A stretch of DNA of 64,000 nucleotides from Vaginimicrobium propionicum (GCF_900155645.1 NZ_LT706985.1:1660051-1724050); one strand, 5' to 3'. Counted from the stretch's first letter, positions 37,894 to 46,044 are shown. Notes: generated by a model not told the origin, from the letters alone. Made by a program: numbers and translations.

Positions 37894-37923
37894 TTGACAA
37901 AATGTTGTGGACAACAATTTAGT
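37894..37923 (+). promoter_or_regulatory. Promoter with internal dyad before tRNA-Ser(GCU)
   Basis: TTGACA at 37894-37899 is a consensus -35; TTTAGT at 37918-37923, 18 bases further, is a possible -10. The spacer holds the dyad TGTTGT-GG-ACAACA at 37903-37916, an imperfect palindrome that might be an operator. The regulator is unknown. Confidence 0.4.
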
Positions 37924-37993
37924 GACGACATTTTTGCCTACCTGGCATTGAGCCAGTAATCTAAGTTGGACGTGCCGCGCAAGCGGTAGTCGT

Positions 37994-38084
37994 GGAGGTG
38001 TCGCCTAGTCCGGTCTATGGCGCCCGCCTGCTAAGCGGGTTTGGGGCTTAAACCCCATCGCGGGTTCAAATCCCGCCACCTCCG
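37994..38084 (+). tRNA. tRNA-Ser, anticodon GCU
   Basis: The acceptor stem GGAGGTG pairs with CACCTCC, the anticodon stem CCCGC/GCGGG encloses loop CTGCTAA with GCT, a long variable arm GGGGCTTAAACCCC is present and the T loop GTTCAAATC is normal. Length is 91 bases. Confidence 0.95.
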
Positions 38085-38150
38085 CGCTGGTCGTTGCGGC
38101 AGTAATTTGGAGAACTATTTTGCTGGCGCTAAACTAAACGATCGGGTTAA

Positions 38151-38226
38151 GCGCCCGTAGCTTAACGGATAGAGCATCTGACTACGGATCAGAAGGTTGG
38201 GGGTTCGAATCCCTCCGGGCGCGCCA
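38151..38226 (+). tRNA. tRNA-Arg, anticodon ACG
   Basis: The acceptor stem GCGCCCG pairs with CGGGCGC, anticodon loop CTACGGA gives ACG, with normal D and T arms. A 3' CCA is encoded at 38224-38226. The 3' half of the gene overlaps the end of the convergent aroE frame. Confidence 0.95.
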
Positions 38227-39064
38227 AACCAGGCTCCGGCTCAGCCGGAGCTTTTTTAGTTTTTAGCGCCGTTAAGCCGGCTTCTAGTAGGGGTGTAATG
38301 TCAGGGCGGCGTCCTGTCATCAGTTCGATTTGGTCGATAGCTTGCCAAACCAGCATGTCTATCCCGCCCAAAGTGTTTTTGTTTGCTCGTCGACTAACCT
38401 GTTCCAGGGTAGTGGGGTAATGGTTGTAGGTCACTTCAAAAACGTTTTGGGTGCTATTTGCCAAAGCTTCTGCCAGTGATTTAGGCAGCTGGATGGGAAC
38501 GGTGTTCACCACCAAATCAACCGACTTTTCAGGCAAAGAATCGAAAGGAGCGTAGGTGATCTTTAACCCAAGGTTTTCGGCCAATTGGGCTAAGCCCGCC
38601 TTAGCACGCTCGCGGTTGCGGGCTTTTATCTCCACGTTGTTAGCGCCTAGCTGAGACAGTCCAGATAGGACGGCTCGCGCTGTGGCTCCGGCACCCAATA
38701 CCCGCGCACAGGCTAGATCTTCAACCCCCGAGTGTTTTAGAGCTGCTACGAAACCGGTGACGTCTGTGTTGTAAACCCGATTGTCGCCCGCGTCAAAGAT
38801 GATCGTATTTGCTGCTCTAAGTTCGCTAGCTATTGCGTCAGGATGGCCGTAGTTTGTCAGTGCTTCTTTGTTTGGGGCGGTAACGGAAAGTCCCACCCAA
38901 TCATCGGTTAGCGAGTTGATGAAAGTGCCGAGTTGAGCAGGTTTGACTTCGATTGCGTCGTAGGTGAAATCGGTTATCCCTAAAACCTGGTAGGCCGTGC
39001 GGTGCAGCAGTGGCGAGAGGGAGTGGGAAATTGGCGAACCAATCACTGCGCAACGTTTTGTCAT
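38189..39064 (-). CDS. aroE: Shikimate dehydrogenase whose 3' end runs into tRNA-Arg and its terminator
   Basis: Reduces 3-dehydroshikimate to shikimate with NADPH in aromatic amino acid synthesis. The 291 residues include VIGSPISHSLSPLLHRTAY, LSVTAPNKEAL, YNTDVTGFVAAL and the nucleotide loop VLGAGATARAVL. The motif GGIDMLVWQAIDQIELMTG is normal for the C-terminal helix. The last 20-odd residues (PAEPEPGLARPEGFEPPTF) are the antisense of the tRNA-Arg terminator and tRNA; the catalytic core ends before them. The start at 39064 is 23 bases from the divergent menB start. Confidence 0.88.
   Translation of the reverse strand: MTKRCAVIGSPISHSLSPLLHRTAYQVLGITDFTYDAIEVKPAQLGTFINSLTDDWVGLSVTAPNKEALTNYGHPDAIASELRAANTIIFDAGDNRVYNTDVTGFVAALKHSGVEDLACARVLGAGATARAVLSGLSQLGANNVEIKARNRERAKAGLAQLAENLGLKITYAPFDSLPEKSVDLVVNTVPIQLPKSLAEALANSTQNVFEVTYNHYPTTLEQVSRRANKNTLGGIDMLVWQAIDQIELMTGRRPDITPLLEAGLTALKTKKAPAEPEPGLARPEGFEPPTF
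38233..38257 (+). terminator. Intrinsic terminator of tRNA-Arg inside the aroE frame
   Basis: GCTCCGGC-TCA-GCCGGAGC followed by six T residues, immediately after the tRNA-Arg CCA end: a textbook rho-independent terminator on the plus strand. Confidence 0.93.
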
Positions 39065-39087
39065 ATCTTCACGCTAGCGTTAGCTCT

Positions 39088-39984
39088 ATGACTAATCCGT
39101 TTAAGCCTGACAAATGGCACCCCGTGCCGGGGTTCAATTTCACTGATATTACCTATCACCAGGCCAATGATGTGCCAGCGGTGCGGATCGCATTCAATCG
39201 GCCTGAGGTACGTAATGCTTTTCGTCCGCATACCGTTGACGAATTGATTACCGCCTTGGAGCATGCCAGAACAAGCGCCGATGTTGGAGCAGTGTTGTTG
39301 ACTGGCAATGGCCCGTCCCTAAAAGACGGGGGTTGGGCGTTTTGCTCAGGTGGGGATCAACGAGTGCGTGGCAAAACCGGCTATCAATATGCCCAAAGCG
39401 ATAGTCCCACGGCTAGTGAGCGGGCGCGCGCTGGCCGGCTGCACATTCTAGAAGCTCAGCGGTTAATCCGTTTCATGCCGAAAGTGGTTATCGCCCTAGT
39501 AAACGGGTGGGCAGCTGGCGGCGGCCACAGTTTGCACGTGGTGTGCGATTTAACTATCGCTTCAGCTGAACATGCCAAGTTCAAACAAACGGATGCCGAT
39601 GTGGCAAGTTTTGACGGTGGTTTTGGTAGCGCCTATCTGGCTCGCCAAGTTGGTCAAAAGTTCGCTCGCGAGATTTTCTTCTTAGGCGAAACCTATGACG
39701 CGAATCAGGCCTACCAAATGGGCATGGTGAACAAAGTCGTCCCACATGGTGAACTGGAAGACGTCGGTTTGGGGTGGGCTAAAAAAATCTGTGGGAAATC
39801 TCCAACAGCTCAGCGAATGCTGAAATTTGCCTTCAATCTGGTTGACGATGGCCTAGTCGGGCAACAAATTTTCGCTGGTGAGACGACCCGGCTCGCCTAT
39901 ATGAGTGATGAGGCTATCGAAGGACGCGATTCTTTCCTTAATAAGCGGGAGCCTAACTGGTCAGACTATCCTTACTATTACTAA
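39088..39984 (+). CDS. menB: 1,4-Dihydroxy-2-naphthoyl-CoA synthase
   Basis: Crotonase-fold enzyme of menaquinone synthesis that closes the second ring of the naphthoquinone. The 298 residues contain VRIAFNRPEVRNAFRPHTVD, WAFCSGGDQRVRG, GWAAGGGHSLHVVCDLTIA and SFDGGFGSAYLARQVGQKFA, all typical of MenB rather than of general enoyl-CoA hydratases. The ATG at 39088 gives the normal length; there is no clear ribosome-binding site, and leaderless translation is possible because the divergent aroE start is only 23 bases away. Other men genes are not in the window. Confidence 0.93.
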   Translation: MTNPFKPDKWHPVPGFNFTDITYHQANDVPAVRIAFNRPEVRNAFRPHTVDELITALEHARTSADVGAVLLTGNGPSLKDGGWAFCSGGDQRVRGKTGYQYAQSDSPTASERARAGRLHILEAQRLIRFMPKVVIALVNGWAAGGGHSLHVVCDLTIASAEHAKFKQTDADVASFDGGFGSAYLARQVGQKFAREIFFLGETYDANQAYQMGMVNKVVPHGELEDVGLGWAKKICGKSPTAQRMLKFAFNLVDDGLVGQQIFAGETTRLAYMSDEAIEGRDSFLNKREPNWSDYPYYY

Positions 39985-40027
39985 CCTGGACTAAGCGCGG
40001 TTCACGCCGGGGGTGCGAGGATAAGCT

Positions 40028-41431
40028 ATGGTTGACAATGACATTGCGTCACAGATGGACTTGCGCGCGGGCGCCATCCTGTCTATGGCGCAGAATATGG
40101 CCGACCAGATCCGTCATGAAGCTGAAGAGTATGGCGCCAAATGCCGAAAAGAAGCTGACGAGCTAGCCACTGATATCCAGGCTCAGCATCAAGCGGCATT
40201 GGCCTTTCGCAGCGAGTCGGAAGCTTTGCGTAAGACGGCAGCACGGGTACTAGAGGATGCTAAATCTGATGCTCATCGCATCATTTCCGACGCTACCGAG
40301 CAAGCATTCGTCGTAACTTCAGGGGCAGAAGAACAAGCCAATCTTACCGTCCAGCAGGCAGCAAATGATGCCAACGATAACGCTGATAAAATTTGCGCTA
40401 ATGCCACATTGGAAGCTGAAGAAATTATTAACGCGGCGAAGGCCAAAGCTGAGCAGTTAGATAAAGCTGCTAAAGAATCAGCCGAGTGGCTACGTGCCAG
40501 AAGTCAGCTGGCTTTAGAGCGAGCCGAGCTTTCGGTTAACGCCATAAAAGCCAATAATGAGCGCGATATTTCGCGGAAATTAGCTGAAGCGACACAAGTT
40601 AGTGAGCGGCTACTTGCGGAGGCTAGAACCTACTCAGATGAGCTGTGCTCAAGAGCTGCTGAGACCTTAGAGGATGCCGAAGAAACCGCTATCAAAACTG
40701 TTAGTCAAGCAGAGAAGAAGGCTGCTGAATTAACCGAAACCGCGCGGGCTGAAGCTGAAGCATTGGTTAGTGGGGCGCAGTCGCAGCTTGATTGGGTGAA
40801 CGAAAATGTTGAGAAGCTACTTACTGAAAGCCGAGAACAAGCGAATAACACCATTGCCGAAGCTGACCGGAAAGCCGCAGAACATACGAAACGTACCCAT
40901 CAGCAGTTAGGTGTTTTGCTGGCGAGAGAAGCCCAGGCCATGCGGGACAGGATAAGCAAAGCTAACGATCGGGCTAAGGAACTGCATTTGTTGGCTGAAA
41001 CTACTTTGACGGCAGCCAAGAAAGACGCAGAAAATACTCGCGCCGAAGCTGAAAAATATGCTCGCACCATAGAAGAATCTGCTCGTGTGCAGCTAATCGA
41101 GACAGAACGTCGGGCTCAGGATCGAGTAGACGAAGCCAACGCTTTGGCGGAACGAATCCGTCGTAAAACTAGCGAAGATTTAGCCAAAATCAGAACTCAA
41201 ACCTTCGAATCAACCAAAGCAACCAGAGATGAAGCGGTAAGGCTACTTACTCAAGCCCGAAAAGATGCTGACGAGGTGCGCGAAGAAGCAGCTCAGATGT
41301 TGCAGCGTGCTCGAGTCGAGGTTGCAGAACTTGTTGCTAGACGAAATAACATTCAAACTGAATTAGGGCAGCTATCTGGGGTTATTGAAGCCCTAGCAGC
41401 ACCCGAGTCAACAAAGGAGCCCAAGCAATGA
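40028..41431 (+). CDS. Long alpha-helical coiled-coil protein, Scy/FilP-like
   Basis: A 467-residue soluble protein that is almost entirely alanine-, glutamate- and lysine-rich heptad repeat, with no membrane segment. It resembles actinobacterial cytoskeletal coiled-coil proteins such as Streptomyces Scy and FilP that organise polar growth, though this rests on composition and not on a specific motif. GAGGA precedes the ATG at 40028. It overlaps the next coiled-coil gene by 4 bases (ATGA), so the two products are likely made together and may interact. Confidence 0.7.
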   Translation: MVDNDIASQMDLRAGAILSMAQNMADQIRHEAEEYGAKCRKEADELATDIQAQHQAALAFRSESEALRKTAARVLEDAKSDAHRIISDATEQAFVVTSGAEEQANLTVQQAANDANDNADKICANATLEAEEIINAAKAKAEQLDKAAKESAEWLRARSQLALERAELSVNAIKANNERDISRKLAEATQVSERLLAEARTYSDELCSRAAETLEDAEETAIKTVSQAEKKAAELTETARAEAEALVSGAQSQLDWVNENVEKLLTESREQANNTIAEADRKAAEHTKRTHQQLGVLLAREAQAMRDRISKANDRAKELHLLAETTLTAAKKDAENTRAEAEKYARTIEESARVQLIETERRAQDRVDEANALAERIRRKTSEDLAKIRTQTFESTKATRDEAVRLLTQARKDADEVREEAAQMLQRARVEVAELVARRNNIQTELGQLSGVIEALAAPESTKEPKQ

Positions 41432-42462
41432 CCGATAGCCCACAATTTCGAATCGTGCGCCGAGGGTACGAACAAGAAGCGGTTAATAGTGCTCTGGCAA
41501 CCCTAAACAATGAAGTTTCGGGTTTGCAGACGAACCTGGAGCATGCCCGCAAACAAGCCGCAAACCTGGATGTGGAAGCTACCAAGCTAAAGCAACAGGT
41601 TAGTGAGCTAAATAGTAAAACAGCCGATTTAGAAACCAAATTAAAGCAGGCTGAGGAAGAAAAAATTCATGGGATGACGGCTGATTACTCGTCCCTAGGT
41701 GAGCGGGTTGGCCAGATTTTGACGCTGGCTAGTGAAGAAGCAGATGACATGGTGGCCAAAGCTAAGGCTGAAGTGGCAGAGCTAACCACGCGCACGGAAG
41801 CTGAAATAGAAGCTAAAATCACCCAGGCCGAACAGGACGCCACTCTGACCCGATCGCAAGCTGAGGCGCAGGCGGCGAAACTCATTTCAGACGCCCAACG
41901 TAAAGCCGATCAATTGGTTGAAGACGCCGATTCTAAGGCTACTGTGCGGCGTGAGGAAGCAGAGAACCTCTATGAAACGCAGCGTGCTCAAGTGGCTAAA
42001 GCAGCGGCAGATTTTGAAAAGACCCTCGCTGAGCGGCGTGATGACGCCATGCGAGAGCTAAATGCTGACGTCGAAAAACGTCAGGCGGAGCTTAGTCGAG
42101 TGATTGAGCAGTTGGAGGCCGCCCACATCGAGGCTCAGCGGGTTGCCGACGAGGCTAAACGTAGTGCTGAAGAGACACTAGCTAACGCTGACCGCAAGGC
42201 TAACGATTTGTTGTCCGAAGCTAAGCGGCGCGCCGAGAACATCCGGCAGAACTCTGAACGGGAATTGGCGGCTGCCGCCGCTCGTCGAGATTCGATAACC
42301 GCCCAACTGGCTAATGTGCGCCAAATGTTATCCACCTTAGGTGCAGGCAGTCAGGCGTCAACACCATTGACTGCCGAGCAGTGGGCGCATAGCGAAGAAA
42401 CCATTGCTCAGGCCGCTGAGCGTGAGTTGGAAACTGAAGAGGCTAGCGAAAAGGATTCTTAA
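41428..42462 (+). CDS. DivIVA-like N-terminus plus coiled coil protein
   Basis: A 344-residue protein beginning PQFRIVRRGYEQEAVNSAL, which resembles the membrane-binding N-terminal segment of the DivIVA/Wag31 family, followed by a continuous coiled coil rich in E, A, K and R to the end. DivIVA-type proteins mark curved membrane at poles and septa. With the upstream coiled-coil gene it forms a two-gene operon; an attractive guess is one polar complex of a tip-anchored and a cytosolic filament protein. Convergent upp follows after only 6 bases. Confidence 0.75.
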   Translation: MTDSPQFRIVRRGYEQEAVNSALATLNNEVSGLQTNLEHARKQAANLDVEATKLKQQVSELNSKTADLETKLKQAEEEKIHGMTADYSSLGERVGQILTLASEEADDMVAKAKAEVAELTTRTEAEIEAKITQAEQDATLTRSQAEAQAAKLISDAQRKADQLVEDADSKATVRREEAENLYETQRAQVAKAAADFEKTLAERRDDAMRELNADVEKRQAELSRVIEQLEAAHIEAQRVADEAKRSAEETLANADRKANDLLSEAKRRAENIRQNSERELAAAAARRDSITAQLANVRQMLSTLGAGSQASTPLTAEQWAHSEETIAQAAERELETEEASEKDS

Positions 42463-42468
42463 CCCTAG

Positions 42469-43110
42469 CTAGTCGACCATTCCATATAGCCGGTCGCCGG
42501 CGTCTCCTAGGCCAGGCACGATAAAACCATGCTCATTTAGGTGATCGTCCACTGCGGCAACTACGAGGGTTGTTTTGACGTGCAGACTATCAACGAGCTT
42601 CGAGAAATTCTCGATGCCTTCTGGTGCTGCGATCAGGCAGATGCAAGTCACATCGTCTGCGTGACGGTTCGTTAAGAAGTGTACGCATCCACCTAGGGAG
42701 CCACCGGTAGCCAGCATCGGGTCGAGTACGTAACATTGCCGACCAGACAAATCGTGTGGTAGACGTTCGGCATAAGTTGTTGGCTTTAGTGTTTGTTCAT
42801 CGCGGCTCATACCAACAAAACCAACTTCTACCGCCGGCATGAGTCGGGTCATTCCGCCTAACATACCTAGCCCAGCACGCAGAATAGGCACTACCAAGGG
42901 GCGGGGTTCAGCAATTTTAACCCCTTTCGTCACTGTCAGCGGGGTTTCGACATGGCAGGGTGCCACGCGCATATCGCGGGTTGCCTCATAGGCGAGCAGA
43001 GTAACCAATTCATCGACTAACTGACGAAAAGTTGTGCTATCAGTGTTTTTGTCGCGAAGCAGCGTCATTTTAGAAGAGACCAGAGGGTGATCAAGCACTT
43101 TAAGTTCCAC
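42469..43110 (-). CDS. upp: Uracil phosphoribosyltransferase
   Basis: Salvages uracil to UMP with PRPP. The 213 residues show [34 protein letters not shown] (PRPP site) and [15 protein letters not shown], ending [13 protein letters not shown]-like. It ends 6 bases from the convergent coiled-coil gene, and its start faces away from the tRNA deaminase-partner gene with a 110-base divergent promoter region. Confidence 0.95.
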   Translation of the reverse strand: MELKVLDHPLVSSKMTLLRDKNTDSTTFRQLVDELVTLLAYEATRDMRVAPCHVETPLTVTKGVKIAEPRPLVVPILRAGLGMLGGMTRLMPAVEVGFVGMSRDEQTLKPTTYAERLPHDLSGRQCYVLDPMLATGGSLGGCVHFLTNRHADDVTCICLIAAPEGIENFSKLVDSLHVKTTLVVAAVDDHLNEHGFIVPGLGDAGDRLYGMVD

Positions 43111-43220
43111 GTTGTTAACTCTGTCACAATCTGGCCGTTTCAGTCAGCTTTTGGGCTGGCCGATGCGGTCATTATCTGAGAACATAGTTATCTACGGTGG
43201 TTAGAGCGGAGAATCGAAAA

Positions 43221-43862
43221 ATGAGCACGGATGACTACGACAATGATGACGCAGGCGCGGACGAGCTGATCGATGACAGTCTCGACGACGACATTGAGCT
43301 AGATGGCGGTGTCATCGCTGACGACTATGACGATTTCGACGACGATGACTCCGATGATGACGAATATGGCGAATACGATGACGACTATGAGGATGCCACT
43401 GCAGACGATATCGATTTTGCGGTAGCTCTTTACCGCGAGGATGGCTCCCCGACCGCCTACGAGTTGCCGCTAGCAGTCGCCAATGATTTGGACGAGATGA
43501 TTTCCCAATTGCGTCGACTGCCGGGCGATGCTGGGGCGCTTGGTGTGGTATCGGTAGCCGGCGAGTTTTTCGTGCTGTGTCGCGTGCGTGGGCGGATCGT
43601 CCAAGTACTGTTAAACGATTCCATTTCAGCCAACGATTGGCCATTGGCTCGCGACGTAATGGACTACCTTGGTATTGATTTACCTAATGAGGACGATGAA
43701 GACGAGGTCATTGGTGACCTAGCCATGCTTGAGGATCAAGGGGTCAGCGAATTTGAGCTGGAACAAATCGCTGGCGATCTAGACGAGGATTCTGATCAGT
43801 TAGTGCGCCAACTCGTCGGCCAAATGGGCTTTGGCGAACAATTTGATAGGACAGTCAACTGA
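43221..43862 (+). CDS. tRNA adenosine deaminase-associated protein
   Basis: Acidic protein of 213 residues typical of actinobacteria: an N-terminal stretch of about 60 residues almost purely D, E, G and Y, then a folded domain (IDFAVALYREDGSPTAYELP, EFFVLCRVRGRIVQVLLNDS) and an acidic C-terminus. Such proteins are encoded just before tadA, and the name comes from that linkage; the activity is not known. The ATG at 43221 with GGAGA upstream is chosen over an earlier GTG at 43197. It ends 17 bases before the tadA start. Confidence 0.85.
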   Translation: MSTDDYDNDDAGADELIDDSLDDDIELDGGVIADDYDDFDDDDSDDDEYGEYDDDYEDATADDIDFAVALYREDGSPTAYELPLAVANDLDEMISQLRRLPGDAGALGVVSVAGEFFVLCRVRGRIVQVLLNDSISANDWPLARDVMDYLGIDLPNEDDEDEVIGDLAMLEDQGVSEFELEQIAGDLDEDSDQLVRQLVGQMGFGEQFDRTVN

Positions 43863-43879
43863 CCCGCTGGTCGGCGCCG

Positions 43880-44314
43880 ATGGCGCTTGCTCTAGGTGAG
43901 GCGCGAGCTGCACTAGCTCATTATGATGTGCCGGTTGGGGCGATAGTGCTCAACCCTGACGGTGTTGAGTTGGCGCGCGCCCACAATCGCCGTGAAGAAT
44001 TAGGGCGGGTAAGCGCGCATGCCGAGATTCTAGCCATTGAAGCGGCTTGTCAGCGGCTTGGTCAAGGTTGGCGGCTGGATGGCTGCACCATGGTTGTCAC
44101 TTTGGAACCGTGCCCGATGTGCGCTGGTGCAATCGTCCAATCTCGGTTGGCGCGGCTTGTTTTTGGAGCCTTTGATGACAAGGCTGGTGCTGTCTCGTCA
44201 TTGTGGGATCTAGTGCGTGACCCCAGATTGAATCACCGCATGAGCGTGATCGCCGGTGTCGAGGCCGAAGAATCCAGCGCATTACTTAAAGCCTTCTTCG
44301 TCAATCGCCGCTGA
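43880..44314 (+). CDS. tadA: tRNA adenosine-34 deaminase
   Basis: Zinc enzyme that converts A34 of tRNA-Arg(ACG) to inosine; the matching substrate tRNA-Arg(ACG) lies about 5.7 kb upstream in this window. The 144 residues show DVPVGAIVLNPDG, the zinc ligand and proton-shuttle segment HAEILAIEAA and LEPCPMCAGAIVQSR. The ATG at 43880 is chosen because the preceding frame has no other usable start. The gene is followed by a hairpin and tRNA-Ser(CGA). Confidence 0.94.
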   Translation: MALALGEARAALAHYDVPVGAIVLNPDGVELARAHNRREELGRVSAHAEILAIEAACQRLGQGWRLDGCTMVVTLEPCPMCAGAIVQSRLARLVFGAFDDKAGAVSSLWDLVRDPRLNHRMSVIAGVEAEESSALLKAFFVNRR

Positions 44315-44325
44315 TTAGCCTAAAA

Positions 44326-44348
44326 GTTTAGTTTTTCGTAAACTAAAC
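44326..44348. terminator. AT-rich hairpin between tadA and tRNA-Ser(CGA)
   Basis: GTTTAGTTT (44326-44334) pairs with AAACTAAAC (44340-44348) over a TTCGT loop. It could terminate tadA or hold the tRNA promoter: its right arm contains TAAACTAAACGA, also found before tRNA-Arg at 38130-38141. Confidence 0.45.
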
Positions 44349-44351
44349 GAC

Positions 44352-44439
44352 GGTGACGTGTCTGAGCGGCCGAAAGAGCTCGCCTCGAAAGCGAGTGTGG
44401 TGCAAGCCACCGAGGGTTCAAATCCCTCCGTCACCGCCA
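44352..44439 (+). tRNA. tRNA-Ser, anticodon CGA
   Basis: The acceptor stem GGTGACG pairs with CGTCACC, the anticodon loop CTCGAAA gives CGA, a long variable arm is present and the T loop GTTCAAATC is normal. A 3' CCA is encoded at 44437-44439. Insertion-sequence remnants begin immediately after it. Confidence 0.95.
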
Positions 44440-44444
44440 TGTGA

Positions 44445-44464
44445 TGTTTCGGGACATGTGTCCG
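44445..44464. repeat. First copy of an IS481-type element end
   Basis: TGTTTCGGGACATGTGTCCG here and TGTTTCGGGTCATGTGTCCG at 44502-44521 are direct repeats with one mismatch. The second forms the terminal end of the transposase remnant next to it, so this copy is probably the end of another, lost element of the same kind. Confidence 0.55.
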
Positions 44465-44501
44465 TTTTTGTGGCGTGGTTTTTGGTTTTTTGGCTTTGGG
44501 G

Positions 44502-44764
44502 TGTTTCGGGTCATGTGTCCGGTGTTGGTTGGTTTTTTGTTTGGTAGTTTTTGTTTGGGTTGATGGTGAATTCGGTGATGATTTCGCCGGTTGTTTTGTT
44601 GATTATGGTGACGTTTGGCCCGTGTGCTAGGGCTATGACTGGTGTGCGTTTGTGGGTTCTTCCGATTCCTAGGTGGCGTAGTTTTCCTGCATAGCGGATG
44701 GTGATTGCGCCGGTGGTGTCGACTATGTCGTGTCTGACTCGCCAGTCTGTGGTTGACCGCAAGT
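44502..44764 (-). pseudogene. C-terminal remnant of an IS481-type (integrase-core) transposase
   Basis: On the minus strand an open frame of about 85 residues reads WRVRHDIVDTTGAITIRYAG, LRHLGIGRTHKRTPVIALA and GEIITEFTINPNKNYQ. This is the C-terminal tail typical of IS481-type actinobacterial transposases, lying downstream of the DDE core. The DDE residues and the start are absent: the frame is cut at the left end of the IS3 element at 44765. The stop overlaps an element-end sequence (GGACACATGA on the minus strand), as in complete elements. It is a non-functional fragment. Confidence 0.7.
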
Positions 44765-44780
44765 TGTGGACACGTCCCGC

Positions 44781-45674
44781 TTATGCTGCTTGTGGTTGTT
44801 GGTGTGTTTGTTCTTGTTTTTCCAGGTTGGTTTCGTATTCGACTGGGCGGAGGTAGCCGATTGATGAGTGTCGACGTGTGCGATTGTAGGTGACTTCGAT
44901 CCAGCGGGCGACGCCTTGTCTGGCATCGGCTCGTGTCGGCCATGTGAAACGGTTGTAGAACTCGTTTTTCAGCGTTGACCAGAAGGATTCTGCCATCGCG
45001 TTGTCGTAGCACACGCCAGTGCGGCCCATCGATTGATCGATGCTAAGTCGCTTAGTGGCTTTGTGTAACTGCTCGGAGGTGTATTGAGTGCCGCGATCAG
45101 CATGGAAGATGACGCGGCCGGGGAAATCGCCGCGTAAAGTTTTGGCCATCACCAATGCGCGTTCAACCAGGTCGGCATCTTGGTGGCTGTCCATGGCCCA
45201 TCCCAAGACGCGACGTGAACAGCCATCACGAACGACACACAGGTAGAGCCAGCCCTCGCCAGTACGTAAATAGGTGATGTCCGAGATCCACACTGTGTTG
45301 AGTTTTCCGGTATCCCACACCCGTTTGACACGGTCAAAAATCGCATGAGTCGGGATCCCAGGAATTGTCGTCACTGGGGTGAATCCGCGTGGTGAAATGC
45401 CTTCAAGGCCTTGTCGGCGCATGGATGCCGCCACTGTTTTCACATTCACCTGCGTGCCTTCAGCGTGAAAATCAGCCGTGATCCTGGGTGCCCCGTAAAC
45501 ACCATCGGAATCGGCATGAAACTCGCGGACTTTCTGGTCAAGTATGGCCTGTTTCTGCGCTCGTGGAGACGGCCCCGTTTTCCGTCGCTTGACCCAGGCG
45601 TAATAGCCTGACCGTGACACCTCTAACAGCCGAGCCATGCGTGTGATCTCGAAGTTTGCCTTCTCCTGTTCCAT
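44781..45674 (-). CDS. IS3-family transposase OrfB (DDE catalytic part)
   Basis: The 297 residues begin MEQEKANFEITRMARLLEVS, have the HTH_21 region (SGYYAWVKRR, YGAPRITADFH) and the rve core with the DDE triad: WISDITYLRTGEGW, VIFHADRGTQYTS and YDNAMAESFWSTLKNEF, then WIEVTYNRTRRHSSIGYLRP. The start codon overlaps the OrfA stop (TAATG). It is probably made mainly as an OrfAB fusion through a frameshift at the slippery site, as usual in the IS3 family. Confidence 0.95.
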   Translation of the reverse strand: MEQEKANFEITRMARLLEVSRSGYYAWVKRRKTGPSPRAQKQAILDQKVREFHADSDGVYGAPRITADFHAEGTQVNVKTVAASMRRQGLEGISPRGFTPVTTIPGIPTHAIFDRVKRVWDTGKLNTVWISDITYLRTGEGWLYLCVVRDGCSRRVLGWAMDSHQDADLVERALVMAKTLRGDFPGRVIFHADRGTQYTSEQLHKATKRLSIDQSMGRTGVCYDNAMAESFWSTLKNEFYNRFTWPTRADARQGVARWIEVTYNRTRRHSSIGYLRPVEYETNLEKQEQTHQQPQAA

Positions 45675-45994
45675 TAGCTCAAACCGTTCGCAGGTGGTTG
45701 CTTCGACGCGAAGAAGGCTGCTGCTTTTCCCAAAAACGCGTTGTCCTTTTTCAGCTCTTGAACCTCACGCCGTAACCGTTTGAGCTCAACCCGCTCATCC
45801 ACAGACAACTCGCCAGTCGGCTCGTTTCCCTGTTCCTGCCGGTACTTGCGCACCCATTTACCCAAGAGCTGTTCACCCAAACCGAGCTCTCGTGCGACAT
45901 GCGCGATCGGTCTTCCAGTGTCGACGACCAAACGAGCGGCCTCTTCACGATATTCCGGCGTGAACCTACGCCGGGTCTTTCCTACTCCTGCCAT
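45674..45994 (-). CDS. IS3-family transposase OrfA (DNA-binding part)
   Basis: The 106-residue protein has an N-terminal helix-turn-helix (RRRFTPEYREEAARLV, GLGEQLLGKWVRKYRQEQG) and a leucine-zipper-like C-terminal helix (LKRLRREVQELKKDNAFLGK). It binds the element ends and, as OrfAB after frameshift, provides the complete transposase. The end overlaps the OrfB start by one base. Confidence 0.93.
   Translation of the reverse strand: MAGVGKTRRRFTPEYREEAARLVVDTGRPIAHVARELGLGEQLLGKWVRKYRQEQGNEPTGELSVDERVELKRLRREVQELKKDNAFLGKAAAFFASKQPPANGLS
45725..45731 (-). promoter_or_regulatory. Programmed -1 frameshift slippery site in IS3 orfA
   Basis: On the minus strand the zero-frame codons are G-GGA-AAA-GCA, an X-XXY-YYZ heptamer. 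Slippage by -1 there continues as GGG AAA AGC AGC AGC CTT and stays open through the OrfB ATG, which is in that same frame. A downstream stem-loop was not tested. Confidence 0.75.
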
Positions 45995-46044
45995 AACGGC
46001 ACCCTTTCACGCGGGAACCAATCCCGCTAACTCAGGTGTCCACA

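Larger units (their letters stand above)
44765..46044 (-). mobile_element. IS3-family insertion sequence
   Basis: A 1280-base element with two overlapping transposase frames on the minus strand. Its outer ends carry TGTGGACAC at 44765-44773 and the complement GTGTCCACA at 46036-46044, the terminal inverted repeats. Flanking bases show no obvious short target duplication, and the two flanks belong to different genes (an IS481 remnant on the left, an Rhs remnant on the right), so a deletion or rearrangement probably accompanied or followed insertion. Both frames are intact, so it may still be active. Confidence 0.85.

Noticed and set aside
44431-45012. A 193-codon minus-strand frame overlapping the IS3 end and IS481 relic
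   Set aside because: It is in a different frame from both transposases and is rich in His/Thr/Asn/Arg; an artefact of G/T-rich sequence.
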